This document shows positions 27,415-44,044 of a stretch of 64,000 nucleotides of DNA, in pieces. Under the pieces are notes generated by a model. The model was not told the origin of the DNA. It was given only the letters and a program-made list of their open reading frames with translations, and made no database searches. This DNA comes from Certhia americana (taxonomy: Eukaryota; Chordata; Aves; Passeriformes; Certhiidae): contig CM031858.1 in NCBI GenBank assembly GCA_018697195.1, positions 114,471,505-114,535,504 of the forward strand, written 5' to 3'. Both the position numbers and the translations under genes were made by a program. Position 1 is the stretch's first letter, and each line of letters starts with the position of its first letter.

Positions 27415-30400
27415 GATTGCAATGGAAGGGTGAAGCAGATCACACTAAGTTTGCCAGTTTCAATGGATATACCATGGGCAAAGTAGGGTTTGGATGTCCT
27501 TCATAGCTCTTTTAACCTTCATTGAGTTTAGGAGCATTAGAACTGGGGGGTGTTTTCTACCTAGGTGCAAAGGGATAGTGCCAGATGCTTTTTGGAGCAC
27601 AAGTGTTCCCTCCAGAAGCCCCAAAAGGGCCTTTCAGTTCTGGCATATCCTGCTCACTCTGGTGAGGAGCAGATGGCCCTATTGTTCCTGGCAAGTCCCT
27701 GTCCAGCTTCACCACCTTGAAAGCATTCCTGTTCTACATCAGGCTCTTAATTTCAGCAGTTTTCAGTCTGATAGTGAATTCAGACATGGTACTGAAAGTG
27801 CTGCTCTTGTTCACACATACACGTATGTCCATTTGGGACTTATAGCAACAGATTTTATGTTTGTTTAGTTGTATTTGTAGCATTTCAACAGTATGGTCTC
27901 CCAAGTTTTACAAGTCTTCTATCAGATGTTATATCCTTCTCTGCTGGAATAAGATGCCTAAACTGCAGGGGAAATGCAGATTATAATTATGAATATATAT
28001 GCAAATAGGGTTGTGTTTTGTGCTGCAGAACTGATCTTACATCCAGCTAAAAATAGTATTAAAAATGTTCATAGACCAAACCTTAGCTGAACCTTTTCAA
28101 ACCTTTCTTCTATTCCTGCCATAGCAAAAAAAGATCTGTCTTAATTCTCATTTCATGCCCATGTTATCTCTGTCTTCTTTTCTGAATAAGTTTTTAAACA
28201 AAATGGCTGTTGAATTCAGACTCAGTCTCAGCACGTATAAATTCATACCCTTTGATACAAGTCATTTCTTGAGGCATTTTTCTTGAAGGCACTTTACTGT
28301 CCTTCTGTTCTTCTTGGACTTTGTGCTATTTTTTAAGATGGAACTAATATTGGAATATAGAACTCCAGTTAGACTGAAAACTGTAGGTCTCAAATGACCA
28401 CAGTTTGCTTTCAAGTCCTAAATGTAATTGCTGTCTTGCCAGCTCATGTTATTTTCTCCTTTGGCTTGTATGCTGCTAGCATGTCACCTCTTATATTCCT
28501 TTTTCTTTTACCATAATATATTGATAAGGAGCAAACTGTGAGGTCCATAAATTGGCAAAATTCCCTCTAGATTCCTCTGAGTGTTTTGCTTACTGATGTC
28601 CTTTGGATTTGGCCTATGGGAACTGATGAAAGGCTGACATGAAAATGCTGTCATCTGCCCTAGAGCTTTTTCCCTAGGCAAAACCCAGGCCAGAAATTTT
28701 ATTCCTAAGATTTCTGAATACTAGATTTGCAAAGCATGCAGATATAGTGCGTGGTGAGGTATGCAGCTTGGTATTCAAGACCATTTCTTTGTGAGATGCT
28801 TTTCAGCCCTACTAATGCTATTTGCTGGCAAATTTGTTTTTGAATTGATTCTTATACAAAATTCTTCAAGCAGGCAACATTTAAAGAACATTCTCCATTA
28901 GTCCAGACAATTTAAAAGCACCTAGAGGAAGTTAGCCTGAATTCCTGTTAAATAACACTGCCAGTCATTTGAATATCGCATAAAGATCACACAAGCACTG
29001 CCTGTCTATATCTTAATGATTGACTAATCCCACATTATTTCCTGAGTGTTTATAGATTGCTCCATCCAAACAATGACAATTCAATATATTAGGAGTTTTT
29101 TATTGCAGATTAGCTAATGGCTTCTCCTGAATACTTCAAAAGAAAAAGCTGAAGCAGAGACTGCTATATAAATAGGATGAATAAAAAGTTATTTACAGTG
29201 GAGATATTTCCAAACAAAATTCTCAGCTGTGTGTTTTCTCTGAGCCAGAAAGAGCAAGCAGGTCCTATAAAAGCTCTTCAAAGCAATTTGGAAGGTTTTT
29301 TGGAGGAAGGAAGGGGAAGGTTGGCAATAGTTCAGTTTTACTGGTTAGTAGAGTCAGCTAGCTCCTGCTGTTTCACAGTGTGAAATTACATGCTAGGCCC
29401 CCAGAGTGACACAACCCAGATTCATCCTGGCACACACCAGTGGTCATGAAAGAAGGATGTTTATATGGAAGGAAACACATTACATTTGTCTGTGGGGATA
29501 AAATATAGCATCTACCTTAGCCACTCTCATTCTCTAGTGTTTGTACCACTGTTGCTTAGCTTGACTTTTGCAAAAGATACTGCAGGCATGTCCTCTGCTT
29601 TAAAAATGCAATTTTTTTCCTTTCCTAGATCAAAGAAATCACAATTGTCTGCTCTTGTTCTGTGAAAGTTGTCACTGGAAAGCTGCATAATCAGCAGGCA
29701 GATCTATCTACTTATTTTATCAAAGGCATCAGGGAAAGCAGCAAACAGCATGAGTTCTTGTAAATACTCATATAAAGGTATTCCCTCTTCCAGATGGTGA
29801 GTTTGACCATGAGGTTGAGAACTTGCCACTGAAGGGTTCCCTTACAAAGCAGACATGACCTGGCACAGGAATGCTCAAGGGTATTTGTTTCACCAGCTGC
29901 TCTGCTGCTCCACTTCTGTGTTGAACCCTCCCTTGTGAACTGTTCCGATCGATAAATAGCCCATGTCCCTATGGACCTGGGCTGAGAGATGGATGCTGGG
30001 AGAAACTCAGCTGTCCCAGAGAGGCCTGAACATCTCCCTGTGTGCAGTGTGAATGATAAACACCAGTACCCAGGGGAAGAGGCTGTCTCCAGACTGCAAG
30101 GTCTCCAGCCACAGAACACTGGTTTGCAGAGTGTGCCGTGGTACACTTTGCTCCTGTGAAAACAATGGTGAGATAGGAAAAGGGCTCTAAATACCTTTTA
30201 CTGGTCTTACCCTTATGTGGTGATGGGAGGCTGCCTAGCTGCTTCTCCAGAGATCTGGGATATACACGAGGTTCCTCAGGCTGAGAAGCCAGAAACACTG
30301 TCCTTCATCTGTGCCCACTCTTACCTCTACAAGCAGTCTTTTCTTCAAGTGCAATCAAATGGGTGATTGGGACACAGGTGCATCTTCCTTGCCAGTCTCA

Positions 30401-33400
30401 CATGGCATGTCTCAGGACCATTTCCAAGGGCTATCACCATAAGTCTGTCAGAGCTTGGAGGGAACAGGGAAACAATTCAATTCATGCTGCAGCCCCAGGG
30501 GCTGGTGAAGTGAGGATGCCTATGATAATGATTATATTCCTGTGACAGCTGCATGGTACAGATCCTTGGCCATGACTAATTTCCTTTCCAGGGAATGCCT
30601 GGATATCCTTGGGGGATTTTTTGTTTTTCTGATCCCTGATTCTTCTTGATATCTCCAGACTGAGACTGAGGCAAACCAGGACTCAGTTCTTGGGGTGCTT
30701 TAGGATGAATAACAGGCAGGCAGGCTTAGAAGCAAATGAAAAATATGACATGGGGAGGAAGGGAGGAGAGGAGAAGGGAGGAAAGAAAGTCATTGCGAAC
30801 CACTATTCTTGGAATTCTCAGCTCTTCTTTATAGGACAGATACAGCCTTCCACTCGGCAACCCCCTAAACCATAGAAGGCTGCAGGGAGGAAACCAAAAG
30901 GAGACAGTCACAGAGCAGACTGTGAATCAGGATTTTAACTGATCTCTTTAGAGTGCTCTGGCACTTACCAACAGAGCCATGTTTTCCTAACAGCTTCAGA
31001 GGAGTATTGCTTCAGGAAGCCCATAAGGACCCTTTCTACAAAGCAGGAAAGCCCTCAGTTTCTCAGAGGACACAGAGCAGGGCAGATATCTAATCTCTCA
31101 GGAAGCTGCTTGCCCTTATGGGTCTGATCTCACATGGGCATCACTTCCAGGGCTGCAGCCTTGACAATATATAAGAAACTCCAGTGTTTCCCACAAGTGG
31201 AAACCAAGGGAGCCTCTGAGAACCTCTGAGGCCCAAAGAGATTTCATCAGCTTTTGATGAAACAGTGCCTGTAGTTAAAGAACACCAGGTGTGCAGTGCC
31301 ATACAGGAAATGACAGTGCTGTAAAACTTCTTAGTTGTGTTGCTGAACTTGTCTAAATGGCTTTGTCCCATGGTTGAAACAGGAAAGGCAGCTGTTATGC
31401 AGCACCAGTGGCAATGCCTGGTGAAGAAATTGTGAAAAACAAAGCTCTACACATCTGCAGCATACTGGGAATTCTTTATTATTTCACTTCTACATTCTCC
31501 TTTTCAATTCTAGCCCATACTTGATAGTGCAAAAAATGCACTGGTGTTTGCTCCTGAGAAGTATCTGGGCAGCATCTAGAGGATTTGTGGCCAGTGGCTG
31601 TGTTATACTTCCTGACAAGGTTATGCCATCCCTATCACTGGCAGTGGCACCATCAGCTGCCTGTCTGATGGGTCCATGGCCAGCAATCTCCATCTACCCC
31701 CTGCCCTTGGTCCCCAGCACTGTACAAGAGGAAAGCTGACCCAGGGGTGAGCGCCACAGGCATGGCTGAGGCAGCCTTTGCAGCACAGGATTTCACAGGC
31801 TGATTTGGATGCAACAGAGCCTCCAGGCTGACAGGGAGCCCTGGGAGGCAACTGCATCCTGGGAGTATCCCAGTTTTGAGAGGAGAAACACGGGGACAAT
31901 TAAACTAAACAGCAGATGTGCAGGGGTACTTCCATCTGATCTGGCAGCATGTGTCAGGAGTGCTCTGGAGATATCGCCTCACTGTATGCAGACGCAGAGG
32001 GTTTGCTGCCTGTCTCACCCGAGTCTGCAGGGTACAGATAAAAGGAAGAGAAAAACTGTAAAGCTGGAGGGGTCTTGGGAGAGGACAGCCCAGCATTCAT
32101 GATGCTCAGTGCAAGCACCCAGGCTGTACCTCATTCCAATACAAGGAGATTTGTTTCCTGGAGTTGTGCTGCCTCACAAATGGTTGAATCCCACAGTGGG
32201 CTGAGCAGTGGGCCTGAGCAGCTGTACCCCAGGGGTGAGGACAGTTAGTAGGAGAGCAGGCTGCATCAGAAATTTCTTTAGACCACCCTGCCTTCTCCTC
32301 ATTAAACCTGTACCCAGTCCAACTTAGTCCTGCCATCTCCCTCCACCACTGGTTCACAGACTGGAGGTTCTGCAGTTTGCACACATCAGGAAAGGAAGGA
32401 AAGTGCTGGGTATGACTGGGTTGGGGAATTCACAAAGTAGCTAAATTCAGATGGCCATAAAAATTTAGTTGACCATAAAATGCTGCTGTAATACGACTCA
32501 TGGCCATTTGAGAAGGATCACCCAGTTACAGAAGATGCTGGGGAATGCTTTATAGGTCATAATGAAACAGATGTTATCATTTTGTTTATGCTCATAAAGT
32601 GCATTGCTTTATGTTATAGAAAGTAGAGCAGTTATTTTTCTGATATCTTAAATACTGCAAAGTAAAATTAAATACAAGGAGTTGGGGGTTGGATTTTTAG
32701 TCTTTGTAGGGTATGCATATTCTGGAAATCAGCCTTTTAATGTCTCTTATGATGAAATATTCCCCAGTGGGATCTGTCCTCACAATGATCTCATCTCAGT
32801 GACACAGATGAGGATGGCTGCACTCATAATTTAAAGTAAATTAAGTCCAGACTTTTGACTGCTGGTAAATTGCCAGAACCATGCTTAGTTGGACAAGTTT
32901 TGGTCAATGCTGTGGTCCAGAATGCATTTCAGTTTCCTTTTGCACATTAAACCTTAATGGTGCCATCAAAAATAATTTGATTGGAAAATTAAAAGTTAAC
33001 TCTTTTTTCCTTCCTAGAATAAGGAATTAAAGCTGAAGGGATTTGTTTGTTTTTTCAGAACAAAAAGAATAAGCATTAGCATGTACTTCTAAGGTAGCAA
33101 GTATTCCTTCTAAAGAAACTTTTTTTTTAAGTATTCAGGCACACCTAATAAAAGGCACATAAGAAATAAAATAGAACAATCTGTTGTTATTTAACATGGC
33201 AAATACTGTTGAGATACAAACACAGTTAAGTTTTCTCTGGTAACTAAGCAACAGAAGAAAATACCACTTATGTGAATTACTGTTTATTCCACTGATTTTT
33301 AGCTCTGCAGTAGTGATTTTCATCCTCTACACCTCAAACACATAAAGAACAACTGTTTATGGTATGGATAAATTGTTTAATATAGTGTTTGATGTAGGGG

Positions 33401-35443
33401 CAAATTAGGCATCAGAATAAACGTCTAGGACTGCTCCAACTAGCCATTAATGACTTTTGATCTTCTCACAAGTGCTTCATTAGATTATGCAACATAAGCA
33501 GGCGTCCTCTACAGACTTAGGCAATTGCAGTAAAATGGACTACATGAGGCATGAAATCAGAATAATTTCATTTTTCCAAAGAATACAAATGGTGTCTTAT
33601 TCATGTGTATCATCCTAAGGATAAAGCACATGGTAACAATGTAGTCCTTGACACATCTAAACTGAAGACTTCTTTCTAGAGCCGTATATATTATCATCAG
33701 ATGGATAATTTCATTATGGCGAAAATCTGTAGCAAGTGCTCAGAGCCATAGTCAGACCGGACTCACATATGGCTCGGCAGTTGCATATGCACATACTTGT
33801 TGTGCACGCTGTCTAAATGAACAGCAGATGAACATAACTCTTCCAAATCGCAAAAAACTAAATTGGTAGCTAAAGATTTGCAAAAATTATGGGACATGAA
33901 AAAAGGAGGCAAATAGCAAATAGCAAACTTTGGAGTGAGAATCCCAGAGGAGCTCAGAAGACTGGAAAACATTGACTGAGACAAAGTATGTGCAGCAAGA
34001 ACTGTCAAGTCCCCCATGCTTGGGAACACCATGTCCACCAGTAATATGGGTTTGGTTTTTCTTTTCCATTTATAATAAGCCTTAGCTACCTGTATGAAAA
34101 ACAATTCTGTCTGTGAAGCATAATGGAACAGCTTGTGAAATTATCTCTTAGAAGCAATGGGCATAAAAGACACCCAAATACTAAGAAGTAAACTGGGGTA
34201 AAACTCAAATTCTGTCAAATCACTGCCAAAAGCATCTTCAGTTTCAATGACACCAGAATATTCACCAAAGGTCTTTTATAAAAGAGTAGCTGAATTGTAA
34301 GCAGGTTGGTAATCTTTAGCACAGGTGCCAGTGGCACCTAAACATTCTTCCAGAATAAATGACTCTGAGGAATTGTCTCCTGTTTCGTAGGTGTTCTGGG
34401 GGCCTCCTTGCCTGCCTTGTACTGGAGCAAGACCTGGGGAGAAGTTCCTAGGAATGAGGGAGAAAGGAGTTAGAATTTTCTTCACACATGAAAAAGGCAC
34501 ATCCTCCCAATCATGGACTTCTGAAATATCAGCTGGATTTGAGTGTGCTGACTGAAAGTTATACTTTGCCCCTGCAGAAAGGTATTAGGTTGGTCAGCTG
34601 CAAACTACTGAGGAACCAACTCTGTAAGATTGCTTTCATTCATCCTAGTTAATCAAGCAGTAGTTGTGCAGCACTTTAAACATGGAAAGCACTCCTATAA
34701 CTATTTGGTATTGTTGTATAATTATACTACCTCATCTCAATTAAATGCACAAGTGAGCTTTAATCATGTAAGTGAATTGTTACCAGAATTATTTCAAAGT
34801 TATGTATCTCAGTCTATGCTGACCGTCCTCAAGATTGGTATGTGAACATGGAGCAAAATGAGGGCTCTTGATTTTGGAAATACTGGAGAGCTACTGTCTT
34901 ATCAGAATGAATGTCTCTTTCTAGAACCAAAATGCATTTTTTCCCTAATACAAATGCAGGCAATTTTTTATTTCTATTTGTCTTGCATCTTGGGCACCTG
35001 TTGTGGACAGCACAAGGAGTAGCCCAGTTTTCTATTTGTTTTTTTACTTCCCTCATTAATATAATGGAAAAAGTATGTCACTTGTTGTCTTTTCTCAGAT
35101 TCACATCCTTCAGGGGTATGCTTTATCAATGGTCTGTACACTGTGCTGTGTGATGCACTGAAATAAATTAAAACAACTAAATGCTGAAAAATCCTTTATG
35201 TCCTTCAAAGCTTAAGACATTAAGACTCAAATAACAATATATGTTGCCATTTGATTATCAGTGATATAGTGCTTCTCACTCCATTGTATTAATTCTGAAT
35301 ATAAGCTTCTTTAATCCAGCATTGACAACCCAAGCAGTGGTCTGTCTTCAAAAAAAAATTAAAAAATAAATTAAAAAAAAAAAAGTAAAAGAGTTATTTT
35401 AAAATAAAAAGGTTTTAAAAGTTTTGATTCTTTTTTTCCATAG
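27415..35443. other. XKR4 intron 1, unique sequence
   Basis: About 8 kb without a supported gene. 29770-32400 is more GC-rich than its surroundings and therefore carries many overlapping chance frames; the longest is 144 codons on the minus strand at 29712-30146. I recognise none of them. A short 9-bp tandem (AGCAAATAGCAAATAGCAAA) lies near 33908-33928. Confidence 0.6.
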
Positions 35444-35445
35444 TA

Positions 35446-35792
35446 CATTTCATAGAATCACAGACTTAAAGAATTGTTTGGGTTGGAAGGAACCTTAAAG
35501 ATCTTCCAGTTCCAATTCTCTGCCATGGGCAGGGACATCTTCCACTAGACCAGGTTGCTAAAAGCCCCACCCAGTCTGGTCTTGATTACTTTCAGGGATA
35601 GGACATTCACAGGTTTTCTGGGCAACCTCTTCCTGTGTCTCACCACCCTTACAATGAATAATTTCTTCCTTATATCTAATTAAAACCTTCAGGTACTGAA
35701 AGGCCACAATAAGATCTCCCTGGAGTCTTCTCTTCCCCAGGCTGAACAACCTCAACTCTCTCAGTCTGACTTCAAAGAAGAGGTTTCATAAT
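35446..35792 (-). mobile_element. CR1 LINE 3'-end fragment (antisense)
   Basis: The + strand starts with CATAGAATCACAGACTTAAA and continues TTGGGTTGGAAGGAACCTTA, TGCCATGGGCAGGGACATCT, CACTAGACCAGGTTGCTAAA, TCTGGGCAACCTCTTCCTGT and CTTCCCCAGGCTGAACAACC. This is the reverse complement of the CR1 3' region. It is one of the better preserved copies here, at about 345 bp. Its right end (CTCTCAGTCTGACTTCAAAG) marks the 5' truncation point. Confidence 0.95.
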
Positions 35793-38700
35793 CTTCTAAC
35801 TGCAAAATTTCCAAGAAACTCAGTTACATCTAAGTTTATCACCACAAACAAGAGAGCTTTAAAATTGTGGGGTCTTTTTGTGGAGTGGGTGGAATGATGG
35901 GATTTTATTTGGTTTTACTCTTCTGGTGATATAAGAAACTTTAAGATAAACTTGATTTATTAGACAAAGTAGTTACTTTACTAGATGGCAATATTACCAC
36001 ATTTCCCATTTCTGCTTCTTTTCCCCGTTTTGTCAGATGCTCTAACACTCAATTCTTCACTCTTTTATCTCTTTTCATATCAATTAAATGCTTTTTGGGA
36101 ACATGGATAGGCAGGTTTTGTATATTTGTAAAGCACAAGCAGAAGACTGTAGCTGACTGAAGGCAATCACAACCATAATAATAACATTCACATCTGCTCT
36201 TTCATTGACATCCATTTACCTAAGACATTTTGCAATGCAGAACTCTATACTACTTTTTTCCTATATCTTTCTGGAATAACTGTACATAAGAGTCACAACC
36301 TGGACTCACATAAAGAATGTGAATTTCCACCAAAACAATACCAGAACACCAAAATATAAAACCCCATTAAATCAGGAACTACCTCTGACTGTGTCTGTAT
36401 GGCATTTTCTGACAATAGGCCTCCAGTGAGGGTGTCTGAAGTGGAATTACATAATGCATATATATATAAAATGGAATGTGTCATTACTGCAGTGTTAAGC
36501 TATATTTGGAAGCCACTACAACAAAGCACTTTCTCCCATTTTTTTCTTCTATATTTCACTACTTTCACTAGAAAAAATGTCTTTGATATATGAATCATTT
36601 TATGAGACCATCTTTTTATTTTAATAACTGCTAATTTGCACACCTAACATCAATTGCTGGTGCAATTAATTGTGGATACAAATCAGAATGTTTAGCTGTC
36701 TAATCACCTGATTGTGCCTATAAATCAGTGACAGTAATTATGTGTGTAAATGTTCATTTCAGTCTGCAATTAATTTTGAAAAAAATTGAAAGGACCAAAA
36801 AAAAAATACCATCCCAGGCTGAAATTTGGTCCTCAGTGTGTAAAACCAGAAAGTATCTTCCTCCTCTACGTCTTGTGTTTAAATTGCAGAGAGATAAGTA
36901 GACAAAGAGCAATGTTTCCCCAGTCCCCAATAACTCACTGCCAGTGTTTCACAATAAAGTGCAATGGGAGAGGAAATATTTCCATGTGAGTTCACTAATC
37001 ACAACATATTTGCCATGCACAACCACTCTGCAGAGCAGGTAAAGAACCCTAGGGGTCCTCAACTGACACAGTATGTCATTTTTGTAACAGGAAAAGTATT
37101 TCTTGTACAAATGCTGTAGAACTGAAGTTGCAGATGGCTCCACTGGCAGAGCTCAAGCCTCCTGGCACAACTTTCAGCAGCCACAGCTCCTTTAGGAATT
37201 TATAGCAAGGATTGGTGATAGCTTAAAAGAATGATGCAGAAGATGCTGTCTGCTCCCACTATGTGCAATATTCCAAGGTGTGCCCATTGGGAAGGCATGT
37301 TAGGCAGGACAAACAAACCCTACCCAAACAATAAACTGCAGAAGGAAATACAAGCCTTACCTGTCCCTGTTGTGCTGCAGGACTTTAATGAGAGGTCTAG
37401 GAACAATTAAATGGATCGTGACTGAGGACCTGTGGGTCCAATGGACCCCATTAACAGAGCTGTGCAGCAAAAGATGCCTTTCCAGCTCAGTGGCTTTCAT
37501 ACCTGGGCAGCAGGCCATTTCACTTTACCTAACCCCAAAGATACCAGAAAGCCCCAGTTATCCCTTCACACTCTGATCCATCCAGACCTGCTCAGTGTTT
37601 TGCATGAGAGTTACAGTTGGTGTCTTGTTTATTGTACTTCTGTGGTCTCAGTCTCTGAGCAGTTCATTGTTGCTTCACTCCCACATGGGACTTTGATAAA
37701 ATTCAAAGCCACCTGGTGTGATTTTAATTTAAATGTGAGTTTAATGTGTTTTCCTTTTATATTGCTGTGATGTGCATTGTCAAGAGAAATGCTGCAGGCT
37801 CAGATCCGTCCTCTCAGCTGTTTCTCTGTGCTGCTCCCTGGTTTTGTCTGGTGAATATTCCTGAATAAAAACTGCTGCTCTGCAGTAGAGTGTACATTGG
37901 GTACAAGGGTGCATTGGGTCATCCTTCAAGGGGGCAACCAAGTTGTAGGCTCTTTGCCAGTCAGAAGCCACAAGTCTTCTCATCTGCATAAGACACCTCC
38001 AGAGTTACAGCTGAGCAGAGATTAAAGGTTGCATGCAACCTTTGCAAAAAGAGATTTTACAATTCACCATGCTCCACCAGTTTTGCAAAGGGTTTTAAGA
38101 CAAGAACCTGTGGAAAGAAGAAAAACTGAAATACTTCATCTTAACTAATTAAAACAATTTATATTGAAAGTGTTTAAAATTTACTAAACTTTTTTCTGAT
38201 TATAAAATAGGTTCTCACTTGAAAAAAATTGCTGTGAAAATATATTAAAAGTATCATAAGAAAATGTTGTCAGGAACAGGATATGAAAGATACCTCAAGA
38301 AAAAGAGAAACAAAGATCCACATCAGTCTACTGTAGGACACACGGCACCCTGATGCAAGACAATACCTTAATCTTCAAAAATTTCATTAAGTGAGACTGG
38401 GGATTTTTTTCAGCCAGTCTTAATTAGTTTGGAACTAAAATTGTAGGAACAAGGTGGGAGCTTTTGACACAGCATAACTGAGATCAGATCAGAATAACAG
38501 AGCAGATCAAAGGCCACCCAGAGTGATCACTGTGCTGTGACTCAGGTGTGTCATGGGAGGTGGCTGCAAGCTCTGCAAGGGTCACCACAGGCATCCCAGC
38601 ATCTGGGTACTTCAGAAGACATCCCTTGCTTCCTAAAACCACTCATTACTCCTTCACCCATCAAAATGTGCTTGTTGCCACGTGTTTTTCCTGCTGATTG

Positions 38701-39442
38701 CACAGGCCATGAGACCTGACAGGCTTTGCCTATTGCTCCTTTTATCTGGTGGTTACTACGGGGAGCAGCAGCAGCCTGTTGGGTTCCTGACTCCTGCTGC
38801 TTCTTACTGCTGCTGCTGCATGGGAGCTACCCTAGCGAGTCATTTCTGATCTCCAAGGGAACCCACAGCCAGATTTCCACGCCTTCTAAAATAGGAACTC
38901 ACAGCTACATCTTCTCCCCAACTAAAATAATCAAATGATGAACAAAAAACCACTATATATTTGGCAGTATCTGAAATAGTGCATTAGATGGGTGGAAAAG
39001 CAGAACAATAAGCTCAATCATAGCAGAGCTACAGGCTAAGACCACAACAGACTTGCCATGGTCCTCCAAGTCCTAATAGAGCCATGCAGAAGGAGATTGT
39101 TGTTTGCAGGTTCTCATTAAAGAGTCGGGTTTATTCCTCTCATTACTTGCCAAACCTCTGAGGTTCCTCTCTGAGGAAGGCCATATAATCAAGATATCAT
39201 CCATATATTTTAAATTAGAAAATTGGGTCCTTGATAGAAATACTATAAAAGAAATAAGCTAAGCTTTTTTAATGGCCTTATAAAGGCTAGTTTTGTCTTC
39301 AGTTTAGTTTATTCTTATCACATCAACTATTATAAATTGAAATATTTTTTAAATAAAAGTTCATTATTTTGAAGTACATTGAACAAAAGGTTATTTGCAG
39401 GCAGACGTATAACCCCTAAAATATCATTCTGTGCTTCTATAA
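35793..39442. other. XKR4 intron 1, sequence immediately upstream of exon 2
   Basis: No gene or recognised repeat. It contains an AT-rich segment with several AATTA motifs (36600-36790) and a perfect 20-bp palindrome (38024-38043). GC-richer sequence at 38500-38900 includes GCTGCTGCTGC. A 10-bp direct repeat, TATAACCCCT, occurs at 39408-39417 and 39438-39447 just before the acceptor. Confidence 0.65.
38024..38043. repeat. Perfect 20-bp palindrome
   Basis: AAAGGTTGCATGCAACCTTT equals its own reverse complement, with no spacer and GCATGC at the centre. The flanking bases do not extend the symmetry. Confidence 0.97.
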
Positions 39443-43390
<3,948 letters not shown>

Positions 43391-43391
43391 T

Positions 43392-43438
43392 TAATCAAAG
43401 TCTCTATCAAAGTTTAATCAAAGTCTAATCAAAGTTTA
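43392..43438. repeat. 11-12-bp tandem array with four ATCAAAG (TCF/LEF-type) motifs
   Basis: The unit TAATCAAAGTYT is repeated four times. ATCAAAG occurs at 43394-43400, 43406-43412, 43417-43423 and 43428-43434, all in one orientation, with start-to-start spacings of 12, 11 and 11 bp. The array can be read as a short minisatellite or as a cluster of HMG-box (TCF/LEF) core sites. The repetition is seen directly; binding is inference. Confidence 0.85.
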
Positions 43439-43997
43439 TGTCATACAAAGCTGCATTTCTTAATGGGGAGTGACAGTAGTGCCAGAAGCAAAATGAAAAG
43501 TTCAGACCAGTTTATAAATTCATCAAGTTTCATTGAAGTCACCACACACCACAGAGCTACTGGATTCTGCTGAAAATGCATTTCCAGGAAATCTCCCTGG
43601 ACAAAAATTTTCCCATTTTCTACCAAATCTGTTGGAAACCCTACACTGTTCATATGTTGACACTGCAGCCAGCCTACAAAAGTTTACCACCATTCTCCAG
43701 TCCATCTACTCCAAACAAATTGCTGCTCCTGTCTGAGCTGAAGAAGAAGAAGCTCAGAGATTTGATAGCACTTAATGACATGGCTGATAGGTAGTAACTT
43801 TATCTGGCAGATGCAAATTATGTTGTTAACTAGTAGATTAAAAAAATCCTGTGGCAAAGCTCAGAGCGTTGTGCATCAGGAATTTGGACTTTTCATATCA
43901 GCACAGTAAACTGAAAATCATTTAAGTCTACAATTTTTTGTGTGGACAGCAATTTTGGATTGCTCTGTAAAATGCTGCCTACATTTGCAGTGCCCTA

Positions 43998-44044
<47 letters not shown>
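43998..44044. repeat. (TAAA)n microsatellite
   Basis: Nearly twelve uninterrupted TAAA units. On the minus strand it produces a LFIY-repeat frame at 43979-44170, which is not a gene. Confidence 0.98.

Noticed and set aside
29712..30298. Overlapping 144- and 109-codon frames on the minus strand
   Set aside because: Two different frames of the same GC-richer stretch are open, which is typical of chance. No domain, signal or repeat match was recognised.
31514..31746. Exon-like interval with TTCTAG before it and GGG|GTGAGC after it
   Set aside because: The longest frame (31521-31739) stops before the donor, and nothing in the protein matches a known family.
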